Of a DNA stretch of 64,000 nucleotides, positions 8,653 through 18,773 are shown in pieces. The notes under the pieces are model-generated. The model had not been told where the DNA came from. It did no database searches and saw only the letters and a list, made by a program, of their open reading frames with translations. The translations under genes were made by a program, and so were the position numbers. This DNA is from Semisulcospira habei (Eukaryota > Mollusca > Gastropoda > Semisulcospiridae): the NCBI GenBank assembly GCA_036245525.1, contig BTPG01000003.1, forward strand, positions 142,121,005 to 142,185,004, read 5' to 3'. Numbering within the stretch: position 1 is the stretch's first letter; every line of letters begins with the position of its first letter.

Positions 8653-10921
8653 TCATCGCGTTGACACGGTCAAGGCTAAGATGTCGGTCAAGAGCGGTGC
8701 GATGGTAGGGCTCCAAGCTTCCTCCACCCGTCGAACTATCGCCTGAGTCGCCAAGTCCAAGAACCCTGCCGAAGCTAGCGCATTGCGGATGAGTATCGCC
8801 GTCTTAGTCAGTCCAGGGGGGAATACCGCTCTTTCTTTTTGTCGAGTAAGGCCCGCACAGGAAGTCGCTGAGGGATCCACCTCCGGCAGAGGGCAAGCGA
8901 AGGCCTGAGAATGTCCTGCGTACCACTTCTGCTGGAAGGCTATCATGAGGTCTGCCGGCCACTTGTGGTCCGAGAAGAATCCCATATCTCCAAGCGAACC
9001 CTGAAGTAGATGAGTCGACAGGGCATCTCGGATGTCCCGAAATCCAGGCGGTTGCGGTAGAGACTTGAAGCGCTTGGCGTGACGCTCCGCGTCCACAAAG
9101 GCCGAGGCTCTCTTCTTAGCCGGTGGAGAAGGAGGGCAGTCTTCCGCCGGTAAGGTAGCGGCAATAAGTCGCGCCGCTTCGTCTAACGCCCGCATGGTCT
9201 CCGTTCTGTGTCCGAACGACGCTGGGGGAACATCCGTTTCCTCCGGAAAATCCGAGTGCAGGCTCGGCGCGGCGTCCAACCAGGCGGACACCGAGTCTCC
9301 AGGAGTCAGGCTGACGGAGTCCAGAACACGAGCGGTGATTCCAAGCTTGTCTGAAGGCCTCCCGGGATCCGCGGTCGCAAGGGGGGTCGTGTGGTGCCGC
9401 GGCGACGAAGCCATGTTGGGAAGAGGAAGTCTTCCATCGGGTGCAGAAGGCGAACTCCTGGGAGCACGGTGCACCCGCGGCGAGCGGCTGTGACGCGAAG
9501 AGCGGGAACTGTGCGAAGTCCGCCGGGACCGACGTGAGTCCTGTTTTGTCCGCGTCGCTGAGCGACGCCTGTCACGGGGGTCCCGTGAGGCGTGATGACG
9601 AAAGGAACGAGGGCTAACATGACGGTAAGAGTCCACTGTACTGGTGTGCCGTCTCGGACTCGATCTCCTTTGAGTGCCTCTGCGTGGTAAGGGGTAGCAA
9701 CTCGAGTCCGAAGAGCTAAGCTCTCTCGAACGAAAGCGGCGATCAGGATCCCGACGTGAGGTCGAAGGTCGTCTTTCCAAACTATATCTGCCGCGTGTGC
9801 TGTGGCCCCGCGCTCGGAAAGGCGAAACAGAAGCATCACCCCTAACCTGGGATCTGGAGGTAGTGCGCGTGTCCAAACCCGGCTTGTCCACCCTGCGGGG
9901 GCCTGCGTCTCGCAAAGGCGGAAATCTCTCTGTCTGTCGTTTGTCCGCTATATCGTGCGGCGAGGTGGCCACCAAGGCCGCACTCGAGGGCGTGTTTCTC
10001 TGCTCATAATGGACCAGAGTCCCCGACAGCCGTCCCTCCCGCAGGCGCTTATACTTGTCGAGCCTGCGAACTTCCGAGCGAGCGAAGACTGGTAGCGTCG
10101 TGGTGTCGCCAAGTGCCGCCATCTCTGCGGCCTTATCAATGGTTGCCGCTACTAGCACTAACGACGTGTCAGCTAACTCACCCGCTGACGCATTTCCAGG
10201 TTCCGGTGCCTTGTCCGCCACAGGTAAAGGCCCTGCCTTGGGCCCCCCAAGGGCGTCCGTGGTCGTCTCTAAAGATCGATCTCTCGGAGGTGACCTATGG
10301 TCTCTGCGGGACAACGAAGTCCCTATGTAACCTCTAGAGGCCTCTGACCGGCGCTCTCTGGTAGGCTTTGTACGCTCTCCGTGGGACAACACAGTCTCTG
10401 TCACCGACTTGGGGCCCACCTTCGTACATTTGGTCGTCTCTGCCCAGTTACTACTGCCAGGACTGGAATGGTCTCTGCGGGACAACGAAGTCCCTGTCAC
10501 TGGCTTAGGTCCCACCTTTGGGCCTCCGGTCGTCTCAGCCAGGTCACTTCTGCGAGGCCTGGAATAGTCTCTGCGGGACAACGAAGTCCCTGTTGCTGAC
10601 TTTGGTCCCACCTGTGGGCCTCCGGTCGTCTCAGCCAGGTTACTTCTGCTAGGCCTGGGATAGTCTCTGCGGGACAACGAAGTCCCTGTGACTGACTGGG
10701 TTTTCTCCTTAGGGCTGGCCGTCCGCGTCGGCCGGTCTTGCATAGGCCTCGGACGCTCCCTGCAGTAGAAACGCCACAGGTCTGACCACGCTTCTTCCGG
10801 CCATGAGGCGCAGACATCACAAGTATGGGTTGAATCACAACCGGAGCAGGGAAGGCAAAACTCGTGTTCATCTGAGGGCCATTGAAAATCCCGACACATC
10901 GTGCAGGTACGAACCTGGTAT
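8653..10921 (-). CDS. DIRS B gag-like protein, main exon
   Basis: This is the ORF1 product of the DIRS element, presumed to be its capsid or nucleic-acid-binding protein. It opens with a cysteine cluster (CTMCRDFQWPSD, then CLPCSGC and CDVCASW), continues through a 96-nt tandem array whose units carry SLSRRD, then an Arg/Ser-rich basic stretch, and ends with a globular region containing RASAFVDAERHAKRFKSLPQ. An unspliced frame extends upstream to 11199, but the 8-nt exon model is preferred because it recurs in all copies. Near 8665-8716 the frame shifts: the conserved NCDLMRRDAVL segment lies in another frame before the RTE interrupts at 8474. The gag is therefore probably broken near its C-terminus. 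Confidence 0.7.
10295..10700 (-). repeat. 96-bp tandem array in DIRS B gag
   Basis: GTCCCGCAGAGA-type blocks recur at about 10301, 10380, 10471, 10567 and 10663, with the last intervals being 96 bp. Each unit encodes TSLSRRD followed by a Pro/Ser/Arg-rich stretch and VGPK. The array lies in the linker between the cysteine cluster and the globular part of gag. Confidence 0.8.
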
Positions 10922-11102
10922 CTGAAACAAGATAGCATAATGAAGGACGAGCGAGCGTGGCCTCTAAGGACACGCAAGAAGTGACTGCGCGCAAAATGTA
11001 TCGAGCCTACTCGAAAAACGAAGCGAGTGCACCGCACGTGCCGACGCTCAGCGCTCTTTTCCCCCCCAGAGCGCCGGTCGAGGGCATGTACCGAGATGTT
11101 AC

Positions 11103-11110
11103 CTGGCCAT
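11103..11110 (-). CDS. DIRS B gag, 8-nt first coding exon
   Basis: On the minus strand ATGGCCAG is followed by GTAACA, a consensus donor. The acceptor TTTCAG|A lies at 10922-10923, giving a 181-nt intron. Splicing yields MARYQVRTCTMC, in frame with the cysteine-rich gag. The same arrangement recurs in all seven DIRS copies. Confidence 0.7.
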
Positions 11111-11399
11111 GTCGAGACCGGTGTCAACCCACGTCTGTCCAGCGAAGTGAAGACCCCGACGCAAGTGGTAGCTCGCCGCGAAATCCGACCGGGCAGCAAG
11201 TCGAAGCCGTGCTCAGAAACCTCAAGGCCCAGTCCCCACTGCTAAGTTTCCTGTCACCCGAAACCGCCAGGCACAGTGTCGAACAGACCCAGGCGAAGAC
11301 AAGTAGCCACCGAGTGAAGGCGCAAGTCCAACCAAGGTCGAAGACCGGTTCAAGTCAGCACGGAGCTCGAAGTGGACACAACCGAACTCGGCGCCAGCT

Positions 11400-11598
11400 A
11401 AGAACTAAACTGAGGTATGACGGGTATTTTCGCACCGGATGGGAAGAAGGGGAGGCTATTCTGGCGGGGGCCTATTCTATGGCGCCCCACTCCTGCCAAC
11501 GATACCGTATACGGACACAACCAAATTTGGCTAAAATTAGGCTAGCTAAGAACCATTCCTAAGTGTAATACCATCGGTAATGTGTTTTGAGAAAACAA
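11400..11598 (-). repeat. DIRS B 5' inverted terminal repeat
   Basis: This segment mirrors 1535-1735. The terminus reads TGTTTTCTCAAAACACATTA on the element strand. It lies directly against the resumed RAG1-like transposase frame. Confidence 0.8.
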
Positions 11599-11605
11599 CA
11601 AAGAC

Positions 11606-11684
11606 ATGATGCACTCCAAAACAATGTGTAGTAGTTGCTATAGTCGGATGAAACGGATAGACTCGACTGAAACACGCGCCGGGG

Positions 11685-11737
<53 letters not shown>

Positions 11738-14272
11738 AGGAAACAACGCGAAATGTGGCGTCTGATATTGCCTCATCACAACACATTTGGACCATGTTCG
11801 ATCCAAATACGAGTGTTGAAGAATGTGTCGGGTGTGTTCACTTCATGCAGCTAGGTAAAGGAGGACGACCAGCGAAGCGGGGTTCGCGGCATGGAAAGAA
11901 ACGATTGTTTCAATCCGCGGAATGTGACACTCATAACACTGACACTAATAACAGCACTAATGAAGGTGATAGTGGTATACAAGATTTCATTCCGCCGACG
12001 TCTACTCCCCGTAAAACACCATGCACAGTCGATGCTCAAACATCGCCGTTATCTCCACCAGCAAAGCGGATGCATGAAATAGCTATTTCACCCATTGAAA
12101 AAACGGGTGTCTATATAGCCACATCTCCACATATCAAATGACCCAGCCTTCGACCTATCCAGGAACTGCAGATGCCACTGACAAAGGAGGAAGAAAAATA
12201 TCAGACGGCACTAAACCGCACAATGCTTAATGAATCGGCTGATGCCACAATTCGTTGCAAGACTGGAGGACAGTCTTTGTATTTTATGCACATACCCAAA
12301 CCAAGAAAACCAACAACAGTGGCATCATCGGCCGTAACACAAAGAAAGTCGAAGGTGCTAGCCCGTGCTAGAGTGAATATGTCTGGTGGATCAGAGGTGG
12401 ACGAAGCTGAACAAATAGCTGATGAGTTAAGACGAGAAAGAAATGAAAAAATTACTGCAATATTAGACAGAGCAGGCCATAGGCGATCCGTGTATGTCTG
12501 TAGAAAATGGGGTATTGCGCTGAGAACCAATCTAGGATTAAGCTGGTCCAAGTACAGAGCATATAAACGCTTCATGAGAAGTATTGGTGTCAACCTTGAA
12601 AGTGAAAGAAAGGAAAGGCAGGCACAGAAGGAAGCACTCTGTGGCAGAGTGACCATTGAACAAAAGAATCTGACCTTTGAAAACAAAGTCACAAACAAGA
12701 AGGAAAGCCAGAAAACGCCTGTCGCATACATAGAAGATCTCACACATTTTGTTCCTGAACTGCTTGACAAGTATGAAGCTGCAAATCTTCTTGAATGGCA
12801 TGAACAAATACCAACAGATGAAATTTGGATAAAACTAGGAGGAGATCATGGTGGTAACAGTTATAAAACAATGCTTCAAGTTGCTGATCTCCAAAACCCT
12901 AACTCTAAACACAATACGTTTTTGGTGTGTATGGCTAACTGTAAAGACAGTCATGAAAATCTTCAAACAATTTTGCAGCCGTTTAAAGAGCAGGTGTCAG
13001 TTCTCCAAACCATGAAATGGAAAGAAAAACAGATACGTGTATTTCTGTTTGGAGATAATGATTTTCTCTTCAAACTTTTTGGTCTCTCAGGAGCACAAGG
13101 GGTTCACCCTTGTCTCTGGTGCACAGCTTTGAAAAGTCAGCTACAAAGAACTCCACATGAGCGAGTACAAGTGAAAAAAAGAACTCTGAACAACATCAAG
13201 AGGGATTACAGGCGATACATTCGTGCAGGAGGAGACAAAAAGAATGCCAAGGGTTACAACAATGTTGTACATGAACCAGTCTTTGATGTTGAGATTTCGC
13301 AAACGGCGCCACCATACCTCCATCTTCTGTTAGGTATAGTAAAAAAAACATCATTCCCTCCTTGAGCAAGAATGCCACGAACTTGATAAAGCCATTGCTG
13401 AAAGACTGTCCGAGGGAAAGGAGGCACATGATGAAAACACACCTTTTGAAAAGTACATTTCAGAAGTAAGAGTCATCAAAGAACTGGAAAAAAGAAAACG
13501 GCTGACTGAGGGTATTGCAGTGTTGAGCGACAAGAGACACAATGAGAGTGCAAAGAATTTTGATGAACGACGTGAGCAGAAGATGCAGCGGGTAGCAGAA
13601 TTCGAGGACAAAATAGAAGCTCTGAGAGAAGAGACAAAGTTGCCATTTCTGTGCGGGCCTGTCACTTCTGGCCTTGACGAAGCACTAAAGAGGATTAAGA
13701 TATTCATGCAAGCATACCATGGCCGTTCATTTGTTGGCAACCACTGCCACCGTTACTTGAAGTATGATGTGTTGACTGATGTTGGTGACAGTGTTATCAG
13801 CAATACCATGAAGCTGACAGATGATCCTAAACTTCATGCAGCAGCGCATGACATATCCTTAAAGTTCCAAATTCTGAACGACCTTTTCTCACAAGTTCAT
13901 GCTAATGTTTCTCACAAAATGCCGGTGAAGAGCAAGAATGAATCAATGCAAGACATCAATGACAAGATTGCAAACTACATGCGTTTTTTTCTAAGTACTT
14001 TTCCAGCCAGTAGCATCATTCCGAAACAACATATCCTGGAATGTCACTGCGTTGAATTTATGACAAAGTGGGGATTTGGTTTGGCGCTTCATGGTGAGCA
14101 GGGAGGTGAAGAGAGTCACGCTACCATTAACATTCTAAAGAGCAGGACATATGGCTTGCAGACAGAGGAGAGAAAAACTCAGACTGCTCATGACCGAGCA
14201 CATGACACTCGTGTCACCCGTCCTCCACTCCGTCATTCCTCCAGTAGTCAAACAGAAAAAATTCTCGCATAG
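11606..14272 (+). pseudogene. RAG1-like DDE transposase, main part (broken)
   Basis: The cut-and-paste transposase continues here after the DIRS B insertion. MHSKTMCSSCYSRMKR is followed, beyond a 49-G run, by NTSVEECVGC and GGRPAKRG, all reminiscent of the RAG1 N-terminus. The catalytic core has candidate Asp residues in KLGGDHGG (codon 12844) and FLFGDNDF (codon 13054), and Glu in GGEESHA (codon 14111). It also has the CxxC (HPCLWC) and H-x4-H (HILECH) pairs typical of RAG1, Transib and CMC enzymes. It is disabled three times besides the insertion: the G-run at 11686-11734 shifts frame, TGA at 12139 stops it, and an A8 run at 13339-13346 shifts frame. The full product would be about 950 residues, close to RAG1. 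The C-terminus ends KILA at 14272. Confidence 0.8.
11686..11734. repeat. 49-bp poly-G run
   Basis: An uninterrupted run of 49 G lies inside the RAG1-like transposase frame, between the CSSC region and the downstream VASDIA frame. The frames on either side differ, so the run length decides whether the gene reads through. The length may be unreliable in the assembly. Confidence 0.9.
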
Positions 14273-14477
14273 ATGGCACCGGAGTTGTGTATCTGTGAAC
14301 AGAAACTCGGTATTCGGTTCTTATGTCTAGTGTGTCAGAAAATGTGTTAAACCTCAAGGTATGTTTAAAAACACTGTTGAATATTGTGACCTGTTATGGA
14401 CTGATCGGATTTCGGGATGGCAATAGCAGTCTGTGGAGTACCGAGACGGCTGCGGGCGAGAAATGCTAGAACACGCG

Positions 14478-15003
14478 ACCTGTCAGTGACCTCATTAACC
14501 ACCCTCCTGCTTCCGTCCCCCACCATGGAACCAAAATCCGGTAAGTGATACTTACTGTAGGCATGCTGACCCTTGTGCATGCAAGTGTGTTTCGTTGGGA
14601 AAAGTTACGTCTTCGTGTTATGGCTGTGGGAACTTCAATTTCACAACAAACACCGACATCGTACATCAACAAATTCTTGTTCCTTTTATTTTCATCATAA
14701 CCTGCTACACAAGTGTAAGTCGTATTGTTGTCATGTTTGGTATCAGTGTGTAGGTGAGAATTTCAACTTTTGAACAATGTTTCTTCCACAACAGTCACTT
14801 TAGGCAGAATGTGTTATGAATACAAACCAGTAGGTAGTTGTTATAGCGGCAGAGCGCCGGTCACGCCGTGTACCGCACAGTAGCAAGTGTGATATAAATA
14901 GAATGAGCGCGCGAGAGTGGAATTTGACCTCGCGGCGCCTTATCTCTCTGGCAGCTGGAAGCGAACTAAGTGCTAGGCGCCAGCACTGGCTGGTAAAGCC
15001 GTG
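14478..15003. repeat. Right terminal inverted repeat of the RAG1-like transposon
   Basis: This 526-bp inverse of 633-1151 begins ACCTGTCAGTG and ends at the tip ...GGTAAAGCCGTG. It contains TATAAATA at 14893-14900, which again faces outward. The tip is also found in a third copy ending at 19907. Confidence 0.9.
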
Positions 15004-15007
15004 CATG
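15004..15007. repeat. Right CATG target-site duplication
   Basis: Partner of the CATG at 629-632. After it the sequence returns to the leader of DIRS copy A (GTGGATTTAC). Confidence 0.6.
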
Positions 15008-15207
15008 TGGATTTACCCGCTTCGTGTGTGCTTAACCCTTCAGGGTTTGGTGTGCTTCCTTGGATTTATGTGAATAAAAAAAAAGAAAAACAAAAGAGAG
15101 AGAAGAAGAGAGTAGAGTGAAGTGTCTGTGTAAAGTTTCGGAAGGATTACCTTGGGGGGGCAGGTTGGTGGTTCCTCGGGAGGAGACCTACCCGGGTATC
15201 AGCGACC

Positions 15208-15215
15208 ATGACAAG
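15208..15215 (+). pseudogene. DIRS A gag, 8-nt first exon
   Basis: ATGACAAG is followed by GTAAAG. The acceptor TATAG at 15355-15359 gives a 144-nt intron and MTSTQVMTCTRCGQF in frame. Confidence 0.65.
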
Positions 15216-15359
15216 GTAAAGCTTCGGTGAATGTCTCCGCCGGCGGTTGTCGATATAGTAGTATAGGGAATTTTGTGGCACGACGGGCCGTGAGCGCGGG
15301 GCCTCTTGGGCGGCCACACGCCCTTACGGCGGGTCTTTGTCTGTTTCTGCTTGATATAG

Positions 15360-17395
15360 TACACAAGTGATGACCTGCACCAGGTGCGGACAGTTCCAAT
15401 GGCTGACGGACTCCCACGATGTGTGCCTGCCCTGTGTGGGCTGCTCCTCTGGGCGGACATGTAATACCTGCGCGGTGTGGGTCAAAGAACGCTGGTCACA
15501 GCTGTGGGCCTTTTACACAAGACATCGACCAGCCCGGGCCAGGGAGCCACTCAACCCCGCCTCGACTGCCGCCGCACCATTGCCGCTGAGGCGTGCCACT
15601 TAAGACATCGTGTTCCTGTCGTCACATCCGGCACTACTACCCTCCCCCACCCCCGACCCCCCGGTGCGCTCTAGGGCGTTTAGTGACCGATGGGACAACA
15701 GCTGTCAGGTGCAGGCACCAAGAGCCTTACCCCACCCTTCGGTGGCCAAAATGCCGGCACGCCCATGACGTGACTTGGTCCCTAGGCGCGACCAGGCAGC
15801 AGGACCTCTATACTCACACTCAAGGGAGCCTGTTAGCAGTCGCAAGGACGCACCACCCCACCAGGTGCAGGCAACAGAGACCCTACCCCGGCCCACCCAC
15901 GACGGGAAATGCTCTCCAGGCGGGTCCAGGCAGCGGGTACTCACTCCCCACGCTCAGAGAGCCGCCAGCCACGCAGCCTTAGGCCGGACAAGCGCCATGA
16001 ACGGATGTCAAGATCCACAGGCCATCACTCACATGGGGGGAAGACACTAGCTGCCAGCGGGAGGAACTGCCCCGCTTCCATGAACCCGGCGCTTCTTCCA
16101 TCCGGGGAGACGGACTGCTACCGGACAGTCGCTGACGAGACACCCCTCCTCCTCGTATCCAGTCATCCGTTACCCTGCCTCTCTGCTTGAGGAGCGACCA
16201 AAGACATAAACAGCGATCCCGGTTGCAGCACCACTCAGCGAGGAAAGCGCCCCGCGCTCGTGGGACTCGCAGCACCACCAGAGAGGACCACACAGAGGAG
16301 GGCCAAGGCTGGCAGCATCGTCGGCGACAGGACCATCCCGGTAGAGATCGCCCCTCTAGCTCTTCCACCAGGCATGATCAGGAGTCTCATCATAGCATCG
16401 CGATACCTCGGGCTCCCACTCCGAGGCATAGGAAGGCCTCGACTCCGCCGCAGCGCCTGCTTTCGGCTCGACAGCGTCCCTCCGCGATGACCTCTCGGAG
16501 CCGATTGACGTGTCGATCTTCCTCGCGGGATTGGCGCCCTCACCCCCAGCATTGGGGCCTCGCAGACAGTGGCCAGTCGTCAGTCTCGGCGGGTTCATCC
16601 CTGCATTCCCGCTCTAGCCAACCCCGGCGGGCTTTGTCTCTTCGCGGGAGCAGGCGCTCTTCTCCCCCTACCTCTACCCCTCCAGCTGCGTGCACAAATC
16701 TCAGCTCCTTCCCACGGTTCGCGGGGAACAATGACGAGGCCCTTAGCCTCCACCCAGAGGACTCTGTGTCTGCCCTAGGGCTGGCAGACTTCCTCTTGGT
16801 GTCGCCTAGCGCTCGTTCGTCCCTTACGTCATCTTTGGCGGCTGCAGCTCCGACTACGCAGACGCTTCGCTCTCTGAGCAAGGCTTCCAGACTCATCGCC
16901 TCCTTCCTCCCCCCAGGCTCCTGCCCTTTTTCTCCCCCTTTGAAGAGGAAGGCTGCGCCGATGGTGGACACACCGCGGCAGTCCAAGTGCTTCAAGTCCC
17001 TCCCTCAGCTGCCGGCTTTAGGGACCTGACGGAGGCGTTTTCTGCGCAGCTTCTAGCGGACAGGTTTGGCGACCAGGGCTTCTTCTCTGACGCCAGTTGG
17101 CCAGCGGGAATAGACGTCAGCTTCCACCAGCAGTGATACGCCGGGCATTCTCCAGCGTTCTCTTGCCCCCTGCCACCGATAGACAAGGCGGCGCTGCTGC
17201 GGACGCGGGCCCCCTGCGGCAGGCGGCTACGGATCCCTCGCGGCCTGGAGAAGACGGCGAAGCTGGTGCAGAACTCCTTAGCGTGTTCTGGCTTACTCAA
17301 GATGGCAACACAGGCCGTGGTGAGACACCTCGAGGATATCTGGGACCTCTCCGCCTCGGCTCCTCTCTGTGACATACAATCCGTGCTCGTGGCGG
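15360..17395 (+). pseudogene. DIRS A gag, degenerate
   Basis: The cysteine cluster (CTRCGQFQW, CLPCVGC, CNTCAVW) is readable to about 15600, after which frames shift repeatedly. The globular part is recognisable at 16700-17000 (LSLHPEDSVSALG, KRKAAPMVDTPRQSKCFKSLPQ) and the C-terminal LEDIWDLSASAPLCDIQS at 17327-17380. It is then joined by a deletion to the C-terminal part of RT. The copy cannot encode a full gag. Confidence 0.75.
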
Positions 17396-17958
17396 CGTTT
17401 TACTCCGCGGCTCTCCAAGTCTCTCGCATTGAGGCTCTCCCAGCCAGGGTGTGGCTCCAACTGTTGGGTTTCCTAAGCGCGGCGGCAGACCTCCTGCCTC
17501 TCGGCGATCTTACGGCCCTGGTCCCTTTCTCTCCCTTGGTCAGATCTCATCTTCTGCGATGGACAGACAGGATCTGGTTGGCTTCGGGGGTTCCGCTCTC
17601 CTCCCCAGCGGCTGGCGAGGAGAGCAGAACCCCCGATGCCAACCAGATCCTGTCTGTCCATCGCAGAAGATGAGATCTGACCAAGGGAGAGACAAGGACC
17701 AGGGCCGTCAGATCGCCAGACGATGGGCGCCAGTGGAGGAGTAGATGCAGCTAGATTGGGCAAGAGTAGAGTCTGCCGAGAGGCAGGAGGTCTGCCGCCG
17801 CGCTTAGGACACCCAATAGTTGGAGCCATACCCTGGCTGGGAGAGCCTCAACGCGAGAGACTTGGAGAGCCGAGGAGTAAAACGCCGCCACGAGCACAGA
17901 TTGTATGTCACGAAGAGGAGCCGAGGCGGAGAGGTCCCAGGTATCCTCGAGGCGTCTC
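17317..17958. repeat. Foldback 1 in DIRS A (X and X')
   Basis: Positions 17317-17606 and 17618-17958 are inverted copies of the same gag-end/RT-end segment, differing at about 6 percent of positions and by a 50-bp indel. The axis is near 17612. Confidence 0.85.
17396..17606 (+). pseudogene. DIRS A RT remnant after deletion
   Basis: Only the end of the RT region remains (LPARVWLQLLGFLSAAADLLPLG, then WTDRIWLASGVPL). The catalytic part, including the YLDD block, is deleted between gag and this point. The inverted copy at 17618-17958 carries the same deletion junction. Confidence 0.75.
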
Positions 17959-18371
17959 AGGAGGACCTGGTACAGGAGGATGCAGAGAGAGGAAGAGCAC
18001 GTCCCGCCCTGGTTCTGTATGTAGGCCACAACCGTCGAGTTGTCGGACAGCACCAGGATCTCCTGTAGAGCGAGGCGATCTTCCCAGGCGGAGAGCGCTA
18101 ACTACACGGCCTTCAGCTCCAGCCAGTTGCTGTGTCTGTCTGCGTGGTCCTGCAGCCAGCTGCCCGAGGCTGTGAGGAACTCCAGGAGTAAGTACACAGC
18201 AACTGGCTGGAGTTGAAGGCCGTGTGGTTAGCGCTCTCCGCCTGGGAAGATCGCCTCGCTCTACAGGAGATCCTGGTGCTGTCCGACAACTTGACGGTTG
18301 TGGCCTACATACAGAACCAGGGCGGGACGCGCTCTTCCTCTCTCTGCATCCTCCTGTACCAGGTCCTCCTG
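17959..18371. repeat. Foldback 2 in DIRS A (Y' and Y)
   Basis: Positions 17959-18136 are the inverse of 18194-18371 (178-bp arms, RNase H region), separated by 57 bp. Together with the preceding foldback the order is X, X', Y', Y. Confidence 0.85.
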
Positions 18372-18773
18372 TGGTGCAGAGATTGCGGCATCTCACTTCG
18401 GGCGCGACACATCCCTGGCCACCTAAACGTTCTCACGGACTCCCTCTCGTGGTGCGGGCAGCTGCTCCACACAGAGTGGTCCCTACGCCCGGACATCTTC
18501 CGCCTTCTCTGCGCGCGCTGGGAGACACCCATGATCGACCTCTTCATCACGAGGTGGAACAGACAGCTTCCGCTCTTTGTCTCCCCCATTCAAGATCCAC
18601 TCGCCTGGGCCGTCGACGCGCTCTCCATCCCATGGTGGCTTACACGTTCCCCACTCTGTCCTCGTATCGAAGGTGCTACAGAAGCTCAGAGGCAGCAATG
18701 CGACCTTCTGAGCCTCGCCACGGACTCCCCGCTGTCGCTCCCCACTCCTCGGATGATGCTCAAGCAGCCCTAG
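18194..18773 (+). pseudogene. DIRS A RNase H and linker remnant
   Basis: NWLELKAVWLAL, LVLSDNLTVVAYIQNQGG, ARHIPGHLNVLTDSL and MIDLFITRWN are readable in one frame from about 18194 to 18640. The linker loses its AYAYPP block through a small deletion near 18635-18650. RT is absent upstream. Confidence 0.75.

Larger units (their letters stand above)
1498..11598 (-). mobile_element. DIRS copy B, carrying a nested RTE
   Basis: This is a near-complete DIRS-like element on the minus strand, inserted in the RAG1-like transposase gene. In element order it has the 5' terminal repeat (about 11598 down to 11400), an 8-nt gag start exon (11110-11103), an intron, the gag body (10921 to about 8476), an RTE insertion, RT/RNase H/tyrosine recombinase (5051-1965), then the 3' terminal region with the circle junction (1860-1498). 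Its termini are inverted repeats of each other. No target duplication is evident, as expected for tyrosine-recombinase elements. It is the best preserved of the seven copies. Confidence 0.85.
633..15003 (+). mobile_element. RAG1-like (N-RAG-TP type) DNA transposon, carrying a nested DIRS copy
   Basis: The element is bounded by long terminal inverted repeats (633-1151 and 14478-15003) and flanked by CATG at 629-632 and 15004-15007. It carries one transposase gene, split by DIRS copy B (about 1498-11598). Without that insertion the element would be about 4.3 kb. The termini begin CACG(C/G)CTTTACC, and an initial CAC is shared with Transib and RAG recombination signals. It is inserted in the leader of DIRS copy A. 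The protein combines a RAG1-type N-terminal Cys/His region with a D-D-E core holding CxxC and H-x4-H. The match to the Aplysia N-RAG-TP element is from memory, not a search. The superfamily (Transib/RAG or CMC) is therefore tentative. Confidence 0.8.

Noticed and set aside
11546..11806. Minus-strand frame with a long polyproline run
   Set aside because: It is the complement of the 49-G run, with no independent coding support; the + strand RAG1-like frame explains the region.
12201..12807. Minus-strand frames of up to 189 codons across the RAG1-like core
   Set aside because: They are antisense shadows of a clearly coding + strand transposase and resemble nothing.
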